NCBI GenBank assembly: GCA_021463145.1
Contig: JAJTWZ010000019.1
Coordinates: 1 to 64,000 of the forward strand
Direction: 5' to 3'
Length of the DNA: 64,000 bases
From: Blastocatellia bacterium
GTDB lineage: Bacteria > Acidobacteriota > Blastocatellia > UBA7656 > JADIYM01
This document shows, piece by piece, positions 7,813 through 17,675 of the stretch (positions are counted from its first letter, which is position 1; each line of letters starts with the position of its first letter). The notes beneath the pieces are model-generated. The model had not been told where the DNA came from. It did not search any database and was given only the letters and a program-made list of their open reading frames with translations. The position numbers and the translations under genes were made by a program.

Positions 7813-9119
7813 CACGCCACCTCCCCGCGCCGCTTCGCGATGTAGACGCTCGTTCCGGCGAGGTCGGCTTCTTCCTTCGCCGTTCCACCGTCCGGCATCC
7901 TTCGCGCCACTATCGCCCCCTCGGAGTTCATCAGCACCCAGTCCAGATGAGGGAGCGGTGCACGGGCCGGCGACCCGGGATCAGGCGCGCCGGTCCTCAC
8001 GTCGAACCAGGAGATGTGGCACGGACAGAGGATCTTCCCGTCGTCACTGACGTCGCTTGCGACAGTGCACCCGAGATGCGTGCACTTCGCAGAGATGAGC
8101 AGCGGCATTCCGTCGTCACCGCGAAATGCGAGCGCCGGCCGCATCTCGTAGTCCGTGAAGTAACGGCCCTTCTTTGAATCGAGCTCCTCGAGCGTCCCTA
8201 TGCGGATGAAGTCCGACTTGAGCCGTTCGAGCTCGAGCTCGCGCTGCTCGACCGTCGACTTGATTCGCTCGAGCCGCGATTCCATCACTTCGGCCTGCTG
8301 CGAGTCGGACAGCGCCGGGCCGTGAAAGAACCGCGCCAGCTTGTCCAGAACTCCGGCGCCGAGAAGCACGCCGCCCGAAACGGTCGCGGCTGCCCCGCGC
8401 ACGAAGAGGCGCCGTGAGTGCGCGACTTTCATCGCAAGGGCCCGCTCGGCACGGCGCAGGTTGCTCCAGATCACGAGCTGCGGAGCGCGCGCGAGATAGC
8501 TGAGCGGAATGGAGAAAATGTGGACGAGCCGCGAGAACGGGATCAGCGCGATGAAAACCCACGCTCCAACGATGTGTACCTTGACGAGCATCGGCATGTC
8601 CGTCACGAACGAAGAATCGGGCTGCAACCGGACGAGGCTCCGAAGGTACGGCGCGAGCGTGCTCGCTCCCCACGCTGCTCCCCATCGATAGTGCACCGCA
8701 ACGGCGATCCCCAGCACGACCTGCACGAGCAGCACCGCCAGAACGATGAGATCCATCGTCGAGGTCACCGCCTGTACCCTCGCCGACGTCAGGCGGCGCG
8801 TTATGAGTACGAGCAGTCCGGCGACGCACAACACAGAGAAGGCGATGCCAGCTCCCTCGATGACCAGCAGGACCGGACGGACCGACAGCAAACTGGCCGA
8901 CAGCCGCGGAAAAAGGAAGATCGCGATGTGGCCGGCGAGAATCAATATGATTCCAACGTGCCACGGAGCCGAGCCCCACTGCAGTCCTCGGTGCTCGAGG
9001 AACTGAGACGACATCGCCGAATAGCTGTACCGGTCAGACCGGTACCGGAACACCGAAGCCACGACGCAAAGCGCAACCGCGACATAAGGCAGGGCGACGA
9101 ACAGCAGCGAGTCGATCAT
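7812..9119 (-). CDS. narI: fusion of NarI (nitrate reductase gamma) and a Rieske protein
   Basis: Residues 1-225 are a NarI-like membrane cytochrome b with five helices and four haem histidines, H54, H64, H182 and H200, at the spacing of E. coli NarI H56/H66/H187/H205. A linker with one further hydrophobic stretch (about 238-256) and a charged coiled coil (270-305) leads to a C-terminal Rieske domain. That domain has CTHLGC (346-351) and CPCH (365-368), the full set of [2Fe-2S] ligands and disulfide cysteines. NarI passes electrons from quinol to NarGH; the Rieske protein takes electrons at the Qo site of cytochrome b. Having both in one chain, next to a cytochrome b gene, suggests a physical link between the two. 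Start and stop overlap narJ and cytochrome b by ATGA-type junctions. Confidence 0.9.
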   Translation of the reverse strand: MIDSLLFVALPYVAVALCVVASVFRYRSDRYSYSAMSSQFLEHRGLQWGSAPWHVGIILILAGHIAIFLFPRLSASLLSVRPVLLVIEGAGIAFSVLCVAGLLVLITRRLTSARVQAVTSTMDLIVLAVLLVQVVLGIAVAVHYRWGAAWGASTLAPYLRSLVRLQPDSSFVTDMPMLVKVHIVGAWVFIALIPFSRLVHIFSIPLSYLARAPQLVIWSNLRRAERALAMKVAHSRRLFVRGAAATVSGGVLLGAGVLDKLARFFHGPALSDSQQAEVMESRLERIKSTVEQRELELERLKSDFIRIGTLEELDSKKGRYFTDYEMRPALAFRGDDGMPLLISAKCTHLGCTVASDVSDDGKILCPCHISWFDVRTGAPDPGSPARAPLPHLDWVLMNSEGAIVARRMPDGGTAKEEADLAGTSVYIAKRRGEVA

Positions 9120-9679
9120 GACGGTTGTTCCTCCCGATCCACGGTCGCAAGCACGAGCCGTAATGCCTCGATCGCGTGGAGGTACGGGTTTCGGGTTCGC
9201 CCGAGCGAAGCGGCCATTGCCGCCACGGGCGCCTTAAGGCAATAGCGCACGAGTTCGTCGAACTCCTCGGGCGAGAGACACGGCGCAAAACGCAGCAGGA
9301 CGGCGAGATGATCCGGCAGCTCGCTGCCGGGCTCGAAGCCGGCGCGGTCGAAGGCGTCGCGCAGGTCCGCCATCAGTCTGCCGCGTCGAAAACTCTCTTC
9401 GCCGAACAGGTGGACGCTGACGTAGGGCACGCACGACGGCATCACGAGAAACGTGCGCGTATACGCTTCCTGCTGCGCTTCCATCGGCTCGTTCGCGATC
9501 CACTCAAGGAAATCGCCGACCGCTGCGGCGGCTTCCGGGTACTCGCCGGCGAGCGCCGATCTACAGTCGAGCGCGGCGGCAATCGCCCGTTCTCCCGGGT
9601 AATCGAGCAGAGGCGCAAGGCTCGCGAGCGTGCCCGCAAGCGCTCCCTCCGGGCGTCTGTCCATCACTGGTGCGTTCAT
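9116..9679 (-). CDS. narJ: nitrate reductase assembly chaperone NarJ
   Basis: The 187-residue, mostly helical protein matches the NarJ/TorD-type chaperone family, with a YTRTFLVMPS...YVSVHLFGEE core. NarJ binds the NarG N terminus and aids molybdenum cofactor and iron-sulfur insertion before membrane docking by NarI. I start it at the ATG at 9679, whose first bases overlap the narH stop (ATGA); the 22 codons upstream in the track lie inside narH. It sits in the usual narG-H-J-I order. Confidence 0.9.
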   Translation of the reverse strand: MNAPVMDRRPEGALAGTLASLAPLLDYPGERAIAAALDCRSALAGEYPEAAAAVGDFLEWIANEPMEAQQEAYTRTFLVMPSCVPYVSVHLFGEESFRRGRLMADLRDAFDRAGFEPGSELPDHLAVLLRFAPCLSPEEFDELVRYCLKAPVAAMAASLGRTRNPYLHAIEALRLVLATVDREEQPS

Positions 9680-11178
9680 GCGCCCCTCTTCGCGATCTGA
9701 ACGAAACCTATGCCACTCTCGCCCTTGCACGAATCGGGCGCGCACGTCCCCTCGATCGCCTCTTCACGCTGAATCGGTGGCAGTACGAACCGCTCGTACA
9801 CTGTCGGCAGAGCGGTCATAGCGTAGATCTCCTCCGCTTCCGCCGGAGTCGTCTCGGCCTCGCGAAGGATGGCGCGCACCAGATCCGGATCCACGTCGGA
9901 CAATTCCTGCGACCGCTTGAAGTATCTGACCGCCATCATCTTCTTGAGCACCTTGTCGACAATCTGCTCGTTGCCGGCCGAGAACAGGCTGGCGAGATAA
10001 CGGACCGGCAGCCGCGCTGCGTCGATGCCCGAGAAGAAGCTATCCACCTGATTCTCGTAGAGCCCCGACGACTGCTTTCCCATCACCGGGAGCAGGGGCG
10101 GCACGTAGAAGAGCATCGGCATCGTCCTGTACTCGACGTGCAGCGGCAGCGCGAGCTTCCATTCGCAGACGTACTTCCAGACGGGCGAGCGGCGCGCCGA
10201 ATCGAGGTACTCTTCGCTGATGCCGTTTTGTCGCGCCGCTTCACATACCTTCTCGTCGAACGGATTCAGGAATGTGTTGCGCTGAGCCTCGACGAGAGCG
10301 CTGTCCTCGACCTTCATTGCGTCCGGCACGCGCTCGGCGTCGTAGAGCAGGACTCCCATATACCGGATTCGGCCGACGCACGAGTGGAAGCAGGCCGGTG
10401 GCTGCCCGGTCTCCAGGCGCGGGTAGCAGAGGATGCACTTCTCCGACTTACCCGTCTTCCAGTTGTAGTAGATCTTCTTGTAGGGACACGCCGAGACGCA
10501 CGCCCGCCAGCCGCGGCATTTTTCCTGGTTGATGAGCACGATCCCGTCCTCGCCGCGCTTGTACAGCGCGCCGGACGGACAAGAGGCCACGCAGCTCGGA
10601 TTCGCGCAATGGTTGCAGATCCGAGGCAGGTACATCATCGAGACGCGTTCGACCTCGAACAACTGCGCGCGCTCTTCGGCCGACAACGCGTCGAGATTCG
10701 GATCGTTGGCGGCATAGATGGGCGAGCCCGAGAGATCGTCGTCCCAGTTCGGACCCGCCTCGATGTCCATGTACTCGCCGGTCACGAGCGAAACGGGACG
10801 CGCCGTCGGCTGGTCGTCGCCTTCCTCGGCGTCGAACAGATCCTGGTACGTGTACGTCCACGGCTCGTAGTACTCGTCGAGACCGGGTTGGTTCGGGTTG
10901 TAGAAGAGTCGCAGTAGCGAGTCGGCCTTGCTCTGACAACGAAGCTCGAGCTCGCGCTTTCCGTTCTTGCCAGTGAGTTTCCAGCCGCCCTGGTAGGACT
11001 CCTGGTCCTCCCATTTCGTCGGAAAGCCCGTGCCTGGCTTCGTCTCTACGTTGTTCCACCACATGTACTCGGCGCCGGGCCGGTCGGTCCAGACGTTCTT
11101 GCAGGCAACGCTGCACGTATGGCACCCGATGCACTTGTCGAGGTGAAAGACCATTGAAACGTGGGCTCGAACGTCCAT
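9676..11178 (-). CDS. narH: respiratory nitrate reductase beta subunit NarH
   Basis: The 500-residue protein is the iron-sulfur subunit that relays electrons from NarI haem to NarG. Four ferredoxin-like cysteine clusters are visible: CIGCHTCSVAC (16-26), CNHCANPSCVASCP, CRGWRACVSACP and CILC...CFHSC. The tryptophan in CRGW replaces a ligand, as in the [3Fe-4S] cluster of known NarH proteins. Length is typical of the family (about 500). It begins two bases after the narG stop, so translation is coupled. No signal peptide is seen; it stays on the cytoplasmic side with NarG. Confidence 0.95.
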   Translation of the reverse strand: MDVRAHVSMVFHLDKCIGCHTCSVACKNVWTDRPGAEYMWWNNVETKPGTGFPTKWEDQESYQGGWKLTGKNGKRELELRCQSKADSLLRLFYNPNQPGLDEYYEPWTYTYQDLFDAEEGDDQPTARPVSLVTGEYMDIEAGPNWDDDLSGSPIYAANDPNLDALSAEERAQLFEVERVSMMYLPRICNHCANPSCVASCPSGALYKRGEDGIVLINQEKCRGWRACVSACPYKKIYYNWKTGKSEKCILCYPRLETGQPPACFHSCVGRIRYMGVLLYDAERVPDAMKVEDSALVEAQRNTFLNPFDEKVCEAARQNGISEEYLDSARRSPVWKYVCEWKLALPLHVEYRTMPMLFYVPPLLPVMGKQSSGLYENQVDSFFSGIDAARLPVRYLASLFSAGNEQIVDKVLKKMMAVRYFKRSQELSDVDPDLVRAILREAETTPAEAEEIYAMTALPTVYERFVLPPIQREEAIEGTCAPDSCKGESGIGFVQIAKRGA

Positions 11179-11180
11179 GG

Positions 11181-14100
11181 TTACCAGCTCACTTTTTCGA
11201 GTTTCCTGACGACGACGTAGGTGTCGCGATTGACGCCTGTCGGTCCCCAGTAGTTGAAGGCATAGGTGAACTGCGCGTAGCCGCCGATCATGAATACCGG
11301 CTTCAGCCGGACTCGCGTCAGACTGTTGTGCGCTCCGGCGCGACGGTTCCCTCGTTCACGGGACTTCGGCACTGAGATCGTGCGCTCGGTCGCGTGGTAG
11401 ATCATCCCGATGCCGCGTGGCAGACGCGCGCTCACGCACGCCCGCGTGCAGACCACTCCGTGGTCGTTGAAGATCTCGACCCAATCGTTGTCTTCGATTC
11501 CGATGACGGCCGCGTCCTTGTCGTTCATCCAGAACGGCTCGACACCGCGCGAGAGCGTCTCCATTCGGAGGTTGTCGCCGAACGTCGAGTGGATGTGCCA
11601 TTTCCCGTGCGGAGTCAGATAGTTGAGCACGAGCGAGCCGCCGTCCACCGTAGACTTCGCCAAGTCGCGCAGCCCCGCGGCATCGGGCCTTGGCTTGTGC
11701 GTCGGCAGGTGCTCTCCGAATGCCCGGTAGACCTCGTGGTCGAGGTACAGGTGCTGGCGTCCGGTCAGCGTGCGCCAGGGGATGCGCTCTTCGACGTTCT
11801 GGCAGTAGGACGTGTATGCGCGGCCGCGGTTCGTGATACCCGTCCAGTAGGGAGTCGTCAGGCAGCGTCTCGGCTGGACGCATACGTCGTCGAAGGTGTA
11901 GCGGACCGAACGGGTATCGGCGGCAAGATGTGTGTGGTCGATGCCAGTCTTGACCGACTCGGCGGCGAACGCACGGTGCGCCATCTCGCCGTTCGTCTCG
12001 GCCGCGAAATGGAGAATGACTTCGCAGACCGATCGATCCAGCCGAAGTGACGGATAGGTTCTGCCATTCCACGTTTCGACGGGATGAGTCTTCCCATACT
12101 CGTCGTACGCATCGTCCACGTCGTAGTGAGTGCCGTGTACGGCAAGGCCGTTGTTCCTGAACGCCGGCCCGAGCGACATGAAGCGGTTGTGCAGGTTGTG
12201 GTAGTCGCGGGTGACGACCTTCATTCCGGGCATCGTCACGCCTGGCACCGGTTCGCATTCGCCCTTCGACCAGTCGCGAACGACGGGCTGTGCAATTTCG
12301 GCAGGAGTGTCGTGAGCGAGCGGCGTGACGACCAGATCGCGCACGCTGGCTGGCAGATAACGCACCGCGAGGCGCGAGGTGGCAAGCGCGAGGTCGCGGA
12401 AGGCGTCCCAATCGTTCTTCGACTCCCAGCACGCCGGAACCGCCGCCTGGAGCGGATGGATGAACGTGTGGAGGTCGGTCGTGTTGAGATCGTTCTTCTC
12501 GTAGTAGGTCGCCGCCGGCAGCACTATGTCCGAGTAGAGCGCCGATGTGTCCATGCGGAAGTTGAGATCGATTACGAGGTCGAACTTCCCGGTCGCGGCA
12601 TCGTCGCGCCACACCGCGTCGTGCACGTCGTCGCGAGCTACTTCATCGGCGATCGCGTTCGTGTGCGTGCCGAGGTAGTGCTTGAGGAAGTACTCGTGCC
12701 CCTTCGCCGACGATTGGAGCGCGTTGCCGCGCCAGATGTACCAGACCCTCGGGTAGCACTCAGGTGCGTCCGGGTCTTCGACCGAAAACTTCAGCGATCC
12801 GTCGCGCAACCGGTCGACGGCGTAAGCGACGACCTCGTCGTCGGTGGTGGCGCCGGCGGCCTCGGCCTCGCGCACGAGCTCGACGCTCGAACGGTTGAAT
12901 TGGGGATAACACGGCAGCCATCCGTTGCGAACCGCGAGAACCTGTTTGTCGATCGTATGACCGCTGGCCATCGGATGCGCCTTGTCGGTGACGGCGCAGA
13001 CTTCGTTGAAGTTCTTGTCGTAACGCCACTGGTCCGAATGGACGTAATGGAACGACGGTGCGTTCTGAAGGCGAGGCGGTCCGCCCCAGTCGGTGCCAAA
13101 AGCGATCGGAGCCCATGAAGCCTGCGGCGCGAGCTTCTCCTGCCCTACGTAATGGTTGAGGCCGCCGCCGTTGACTCCGACGCAGCCGCACAGCACGAGC
13201 GGCATTATCGCGGCGCGATATATCAGGTTGTTGTGGTACCAGTGATTGACGCCGGCTCCTATGATGATGCTGCACTTGCCCTGCGTCATCTCAGCCGTCC
13301 GCGCCCATTGCCGCGCGAAGTCGACGACGCTCGAAGCCTTCACGCCTGTGAAGCGCTCCTGCCAGGCTGGTGTGTACGGCTGGGTATCGTCGTCGTAGCT
13401 GGCCGGCCAGGCTCCAGCGCTGCCGGCCACGCCGACACCGTACTGGGCGAGCATCAGCTCGAGCACGGTCGTCACGTAGATGTCGCCATCCGTCGACTCG
13501 ACGCGTCGCGCAGGGACGTCGCGCCGCACGAATACTCCGCTCTCGCCGTCGGTGAAATCGGCAAAGCCAACCGGCACAGTCGAGTCGGCGAGTGCGCCCA
13601 GCCGCAGTGCGGGTTCGATCGTGGCCCCCGTCACGTCGTCGACGAGCTCGAGATTCCACTCACCCTTCTTTTTCTGCCAGCGGTGACCGACGGTTCCCTT
13701 CGGCATCCGCAGGTCGCCAGTCGCGGCGTCGAGCATGAAGGTCTTCCATCCGGCGTGCTCGGCGCCGCTGGTCGCCGCGATCTCGGAAGCGCGAAGCAGC
13801 GAACCTGCCGAGTACGTGCCGTCGGCGCCACGCTCCAGCTTGACGACGAACGGTGCGTCCGAAAACCGCTTCACGTAGTCCAGGAAGTACGGAACCTGCC
13901 GGTCCAGGTAGTACTCCTTGAGGATCACGTGGCCGACTGCCATCCAGAACGCACTGTCCTGACCCTGGTTCAACGGTATCCATTCGTCGGCGATTCGCGC
14001 CGTCTGACTGAAGTCAGGACTGAAGACTACGACCTTCGCCCCCTTGTGTCGCGCCTCGACCAGGAAATGCGCGTCGGGCGTTCGCGTCATCAGGACGTTC

Positions 14101-14816
14101 GAGCCGACGACGGCGACGAACTTCGAGTTGTACCAGTCGGCGCTTTCGGCGACGTCCGTCTGCTCTCCCCAGACTTCGGGCGATGCCGGCGGCAGGTCGC
14201 AGTACCAGTCGTAGAAAGAGAGCGCAACACCACCCATCAGCTGCATGAAGCGGGCGCCGGCCGCGTAGCTCACCATCGACATGGCTGGAATCGGAGAGAA
14301 TCCGACGATGCGATCCGGGCCGTGTTCGAGAATGGTGTGGACGTTGGCGGCCGCCATCAACTCGTTGACTTCCTCCCACGAACTGCGGCGGAAGCCCCCC
14401 TTTCCACGCGCCCGCTGGTATCGATTCCGCGACTCCGGATTCGACACGATGCTGCGCCAGGCGGCGACCGGATCGTCCGGGTTCTTGGCCTTCGCCGCGC
14501 TCCAGAGGTCGACGAGTGCACCCCGCATGAACGGATACTTCACGCGCAACGGGCTGTAGATGTACCAGGAGTAGGAGATCCCACGCTGGCAACCGCGGGG
14601 CTCGTACGGCGGGGCCTCGCGATCGAGAATGGGATAGTCGATCGCCTGCATCTCCCACGTCACGATGCCGTTCTTGACGTAGACGTTCCAACTGCACCCG
14701 CCGGTGCAATTGACCCCGTGCGTGCTGCGAACGATGCGGTCGTACTGCCACCGGTTACGGTAGAACTCCTCCCACTGCCGCTCGTCGGGCGCGAAGATGT
14801 CCTTAATCCACGCCAT
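11181..14816 (-). CDS. narG: respiratory nitrate reductase alpha subunit NarG
   Basis: At 1211 residues it has the length of membrane-bound NarG. The N-terminal [4Fe-4S] site shows the NarG-specific histidine ligand in [10 protein letters not shown], with H33, C37 and C41, and C76 completing it. WGEQTDV places the molybdenum-coordinating aspartate at residue 222, the same number as in E. coli. The enzyme reduces nitrate to nitrite with electrons from NarH. There is no twin-arginine signal at the N terminus ([15 protein letters not shown]), so the active site should face the cytoplasm. The start overlaps the end of the diheme cytochrome gene by 14 bases. No nitrate transporter gene is present in the window. 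Confidence 0.97.
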   Translation of the reverse strand: MAWIKDIFAPDERQWEEFYRNRWQYDRIVRSTHGVNCTGGCSWNVYVKNGIVTWEMQAIDYPILDREAPPYEPRGCQRGISYSWYIYSPLRVKYPFMRGALVDLWSAAKAKNPDDPVAAWRSIVSNPESRNRYQRARGKGGFRRSSWEEVNELMAAANVHTILEHGPDRIVGFSPIPAMSMVSYAAGARFMQLMGGVALSFYDWYCDLPPASPEVWGEQTDVAESADWYNSKFVAVVGSNVLMTRTPDAHFLVEARHKGAKVVVFSPDFSQTARIADEWIPLNQGQDSAFWMAVGHVILKEYYLDRQVPYFLDYVKRFSDAPFVVKLERGADGTYSAGSLLRASEIAATSGAEHAGWKTFMLDAATGDLRMPKGTVGHRWQKKKGEWNLELVDDVTGATIEPALRLGALADSTVPVGFADFTDGESGVFVRRDVPARRVESTDGDIYVTTVLELMLAQYGVGVAGSAGAWPASYDDDTQPYTPAWQERFTGVKASSVVDFARQWARTAEMTQGKCSIIIGAGVNHWYHNNLIYRAAIMPLVLCGCVGVNGGGLNHYVGQEKLAPQASWAPIAFGTDWGGPPRLQNAPSFHYVHSDQWRYDKNFNEVCAVTDKAHPMASGHTIDKQVLAVRNGWLPCYPQFNRSSVELVREAEAAGATTDDEVVAYAVDRLRDGSLKFSVEDPDAPECYPRVWYIWRGNALQSSAKGHEYFLKHYLGTHTNAIADEVARDDVHDAVWRDDAATGKFDLVIDLNFRMDTSALYSDIVLPAATYYEKNDLNTTDLHTFIHPLQAAVPACWESKNDWDAFRDLALATSRLAVRYLPASVRDLVVTPLAHDTPAEIAQPVVRDWSKGECEPVPGVTMPGMKVVTRDYHNLHNRFMSLGPAFRNNGLAVHGTHYDVDDAYDEYGKTHPVETWNGRTYPSLRLDRSVCEVILHFAAETNGEMAHRAFAAESVKTGIDHTHLAADTRSVRYTFDDVCVQPRRCLTTPYWTGITNRGRAYTSYCQNVEERIPWRTLTGRQHLYLDHEVYRAFGEHLPTHKPRPDAAGLRDLAKSTVDGGSLVLNYLTPHGKWHIHSTFGDNLRMETLSRGVEPFWMNDKDAAVIGIEDNDWVEIFNDHGVVCTRACVSARLPRGIGMIYHATERTISVPKSRERGNRRAGAHNSLTRVRLKPVFMIGGYAQFTYAFNYWGPTGVNRDTYVVVRKLEKVSW

Positions 14817-15741
14817 CGCGTCGCCTCCTCAGGAGATTTCGTCTCACGCCGGGCGCCCGCTTTCGATAGACGAAGGCGAGTGCTCCAAGGCCGAAGATCG
14901 CCGTGACCGCTCCGAACGCCGCGACCGGAGGATCCGGCCGCCGCGTGGGCGTGGGAGCCGACTCGGCAAGGAACTTGGTCAGATGGAGCGCTTCCTGCCT
15001 TGTCACGGGATGATCGCGGTATGCAGCGCTCATGATCTTGAAGTTCGTCTTTTCACACGCCGATACGAGCGGGGCTTCACCCAGCTTCGTGTAGACGGCC
15101 GTAAGGTCGGGGCCGAGCGTTCCTCCCGTTCCGTTCACGACGTGGCAGGCCGCGCACGAAGCGCCTCCGTTGACGAATGGACTGCTGCCGGTAAAGAGCG
15201 CCGCTCCGATTGCTGCCGACGGCGGGTCGAACGCGGCGGCCGCGGCCTGGGCGGCGCGGCCCTCCTCGGTCTTGATCCTCTCGCGCACGTTCGGATCCTT
15301 CAGGAACTCGGCCAGCAGCGCGATGTCGGCGTCGGGAAGCGGCCCGACCTTCTTCTCCATGGTCTTGATCGCTGCGGATAGCTCCGGAACGGGCCAGGTG
15401 GCCGCATCGTTCAGGTCCGGGCCGCTCAGCTTGCCGCGCCCGACCGTATGGCAGCCGGCGCATTTCTGGAGATACATCTTCGCGGCCGGGTCGCCCGGCT
15501 CAGATGCCGTCGGCTGGGAAGGCGCGGCTGGAGCAGGCTGAACAGTCGCGACTGCTGCAGGCTGCGATGGTGCTGGTGCAGCCGGCGCCGTCGATCCGGC
15601 GGTGGCGGGTTCCTGACCGAAGGCGGGCTCGACCGGACCGGAGCCCGACAACGAAAGCCAGACGCCGCTCCAGACGAATGCGAGCAGTACCGCTGTTTTG
15701 AGTGCGCGCACGGATGCGAGGCGGACTCGAAGGACGTTCAT
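14803..15741 (-). CDS. membrane-anchored dihaem cytochrome c, first gene of nar operon
   Basis: The 312-residue protein starts with a signal or anchor helix ([21 protein letters not shown]). It continues through a long Ala/Pro/Gln-rich linker and has two class I cytochrome c domains with CAGCH near residue 95 and CAACH near 197. It ends with a membrane helix ([21 protein letters not shown]). The haems face the periplasm. It leads the nar operon and overlaps narG, so it is likely an obligate partner of the NarI-Rieske/cytochrome b module, accepting electrons as cytochrome c1 does. GGAG lies seven bases before the ATG. A function as an entry point for electrons from other donors is equally possible. 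Confidence 0.88.
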   Translation of the reverse strand: MNVLRVRLASVRALKTAVLLAFVWSGVWLSLSGSGPVEPAFGQEPATAGSTAPAAPAPSQPAAVATVQPAPAAPSQPTASEPGDPAAKMYLQKCAGCHTVGRGKLSGPDLNDAATWPVPELSAAIKTMEKKVGPLPDADIALLAEFLKDPNVRERIKTEEGRAAQAAAAAFDPPSAAIGAALFTGSSPFVNGGASCAACHVVNGTGGTLGPDLTAVYTKLGEAPLVSACEKTNFKIMSAAYRDHPVTRQEALHLTKFLAESAPTPTRRPDPPVAAFGAVTAIFGLGALAFVYRKRAPGVRRNLLRRRRDGVD

Positions 15742-15901
15742 GGGGATCTCCCTATTTCCTGCGAGACTCGGAATGCTGACGAGTCAATGGCACGACGTCG
15801 GCCGGAACGCTCTGTGTCCCGGAGCACGCAGCAGGGTGGGTTGTTCCGCTCGTGCTCTCGTCGAATCGGGGGGACGATAGCCGCGATGCTCGCGGGGCCA
15901 A

Positions 15902-15917
15902 TATGACAAAAGTCACA
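15902..15917 (-). promoter_or_regulatory. candidate Crp/Fnr-family operator of the nar operon
   Basis: Read on the minus strand this is TGTGACTTTTGTCATA: GTGA-N6-TCAT with TGAC/GTCA arms around four bases, the same core as the site before hemerythrin-nnrS. A TATCGT hexamer on the minus strand starts about 31 bases from the operator centre. That would put transcription near +42 from the centre, the class II (-41.5) activator geometry. The translation start of the first nar-operon gene is about 168 bp downstream of the centre. Confidence 0.5.
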
Positions 15918-15975
15918 CGGCGACCTGCGGGGTCGGGCGAGGGCCCTCGGGACCTGGCGCGGTGGGTCGTTCAGT

Positions 15976-16470
15976 TCAGCGCGAAGGCGCGACGGGAACG
16001 ACCGATGTGCCGTCCGTAAAACGAATGCGCGAAATCGTGACCGAGTCGAACGACGTCGGCGCGGCCTCCTTCACTACTACCGCAAGGAACTTCATCTCGC
16101 CGGGCTTGATCCTTTCCTTCGAGTTGAAGGCATACCTCGCTACGGCCATTTCTCGCTTCGCGTCGGAGTAGAACACGAATGACCACTCGACCGATTCGAC
16201 GTCGCGAGCGCCAACATTTCGAACCAGCACGTACGCCTCACGCTGCAGTACGACCTGAGGCGGCGGCGCGCCGCGCGGACGGGGAAGAGGCCGGCCCCAC
16301 GGGTCCGTAGGCAGGCGTCCTCCACCAAACAGATAAGTGCGCTGCACGACGCGGCCGAACGCCGAGTCCACAATTTCGAGATCGGTCGCACCCGGACCCG
16401 GTTTTTCGGCCGCCACCGCCGGTAGCGCGAGCGCGAGGACTATCACGAGAACTGAACTCAACCTGGACAT
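15976..16470 (-). CDS. secreted protein of unknown function
   Basis: Starting at the ATG at 16470 the protein is 164 residues and opens with a cleavable signal peptide (MSRLSSVLVIVLALALPAVAAEKP). The remaining part is mostly beta-rich, with a proline-rich loop (PWGRPLPRPRGAPPP). The segment VLVRNVGARDVESVEWSFVFYS resembles Ig-like or transglutaminase-linked beta domains, but I cannot name the family. It lies just upstream of the nar operon promoter region on the same strand and may simply be a separate gene. The 17 codons before 16470 in the track lack a ribosome site. Confidence 0.6.
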   Translation of the reverse strand: MSRLSSVLVIVLALALPAVAAEKPGPGATDLEIVDSAFGRVVQRTYLFGGGRLPTDPWGRPLPRPRGAPPPQVVLQREAYVLVRNVGARDVESVEWSFVFYSDAKREMAVARYAFNSKERIKPGEMKFLAVVVKEAAPTSFDSVTISRIRFTDGTSVVPVAPSR

Positions 16471-16614
16471 TACGAAGAATCGATCCGTTGCACGTTGGTG
16501 CGCGGCCATCCAGCGCTCCAAACGTCATCCAGAATATCAAAATGCGCCAGCCACCAGTCGCCACTGGCTGGCAATATCCCCTGGTATCGCCAGAACGCGC
16601 GACGTCCGCCGGCC

Positions 16615-17295
16615 TTACTTCCGTCGTCTCGAGAGCAGGACCTGCTCCCACGCCGCCGAGTGTATCAACCTCGCTACGGCGTCGCCGAGCCCATCAACGG
16701 GCGGGTCGAGGCCCTCGGGACAATCGTCGAACAACGTCGCATACAGCACGCAAGCGGCCAGGTAAGATCCCGCGAGATTCGGGTGGCTCATGTCCCGATC
16801 ATGAAGCTGCGGGGCATTCGTCATTGCCAGCACCTTCTCCCAGGCAAGGCCGACCGGCGCGACCGTTGCGCCCAGCTGCTCGCCGATCGAATTGTAAGCG
16901 TCCGCGAGTACGCGCTGGTTGTGAGGTTCGTGCTGCCGCGCCCAGGTCATGTAGAGAACCACCCGCGCGCCGTGCTCGCGGATCACAGGTTCGAAGAGCC
17001 GGACGTTTTCGTGAAAGCGGATCGCATTTTTGACCGGAAGCGTGCTCTGCTCCTGAAGGACCACGATGTCGAATCGCCCGCCGGCCAGCTCGCGCCGGGC
17101 CTCTCCCTTGTTCCAGTGAGCGCGCAACGAAGCGCCGCCCCGGCTCACGAGAGCGTGCTCGAAGCTCCTCCCGCGCCGCTCAGCCATCCGGGCGATCAAG
17201 CCTGGAACGTCGTTTCGCGCCGTGAAGCTGTTGCCGACGAACAGGGCGCGAAGAACGCGAGGCGGCTGAGGCCTGGCCGGCACGCTCAATACCAC
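16615..17295 (-). CDS. SGNH-type hydrolase family protein
   Basis: The 226-residue protein carries FVGNSFT near residue 19, fitting the GDS-like block with the nucleophile serine, and DMSHPNLAGSYLAA near 168, fitting the C-terminal D-x-x-H block of SGNH hydrolases. The middle VVLQEQS is a likely block III region. Such enzymes are esterases, acetyl hydrolases or lipases; the substrate cannot be read from the sequence. No signal peptide is evident. The GTG at 17295 overlaps the preceding gene by ten bases; a GTG at 17283 is an alternative start. Confidence 0.7.
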   Translation of the reverse strand: MVLSVPARPQPPRVLRALFVGNSFTARNDVPGLIARMAERRGRSFEHALVSRGGASLRAHWNKGEARRELAGGRFDIVVLQEQSTLPVKNAIRFHENVRLFEPVIREHGARVVLYMTWARQHEPHNQRVLADAYNSIGEQLGATVAPVGLAWEKVLAMTNAPQLHDRDMSHPNLAGSYLAACVLYATLFDDCPEGLDPPVDGLGDAVARLIHSAAWEQVLLSRRRK

Positions 17296-17639
17296 GACAT
17301 CTTCGTCTGCATTCCGCCGACTTTCCAGTTCGAGCCGTCACGTAGAAGGAGTAGCTTGAGGGTGCCCGATCGCCTGTCGCGGTTGGTTTCCATGGTGTAG
17401 GTCGCGGCTTGCACGACGAGACCCTGGACACGTTCCTCGGCGAACGCGGTCCGCTCGACAGTCGTGATGAAACCGTCGCCCAGCAACGTGTTACGGAACG
17501 ACTCGACCTTCCCGTCGTCTTTTATGCCGGGACAGATTCTGTCCACGGTCTCGAAGTCGCTCTGCTGAAACGCATACAACAAGCGTCGCGCGAGAGCGTC
17601 GGCGCCTTCGGGCGTTGCGGCGTATGGCGGTTCGGCCAC
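17286..17639 (-). CDS. small NTF2-like protein of unknown function
   Basis: This 117-residue protein shows an alpha-beta pattern typical of NTF2-like folds: an N-terminal helix (ADALARRLLYAFQQSDFETVDRIC) followed by strands ending in DGSNWKVGGMQTKMSW. Its layout resembles the C-terminal domain of the protein encoded immediately upstream (17676-18752), so the two may be related by duplication. It starts with GTG 36 bases after that gene and overlaps the SGNH hydrolase gene. No catalytic role can be assigned. Confidence 0.5.
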   Translation of the reverse strand: MAEPPYAATPEGADALARRLLYAFQQSDFETVDRICPGIKDDGKVESFRNTLLGDGFITTVERTAFAEERVQGLVVQAATYTMETNRDRRSGTLKLLLLRDGSNWKVGGMQTKMSWY

Positions 17640-17675
17640 CTCGGGTCGAACCGACAGCTCGAACCCGGCTAGCTT

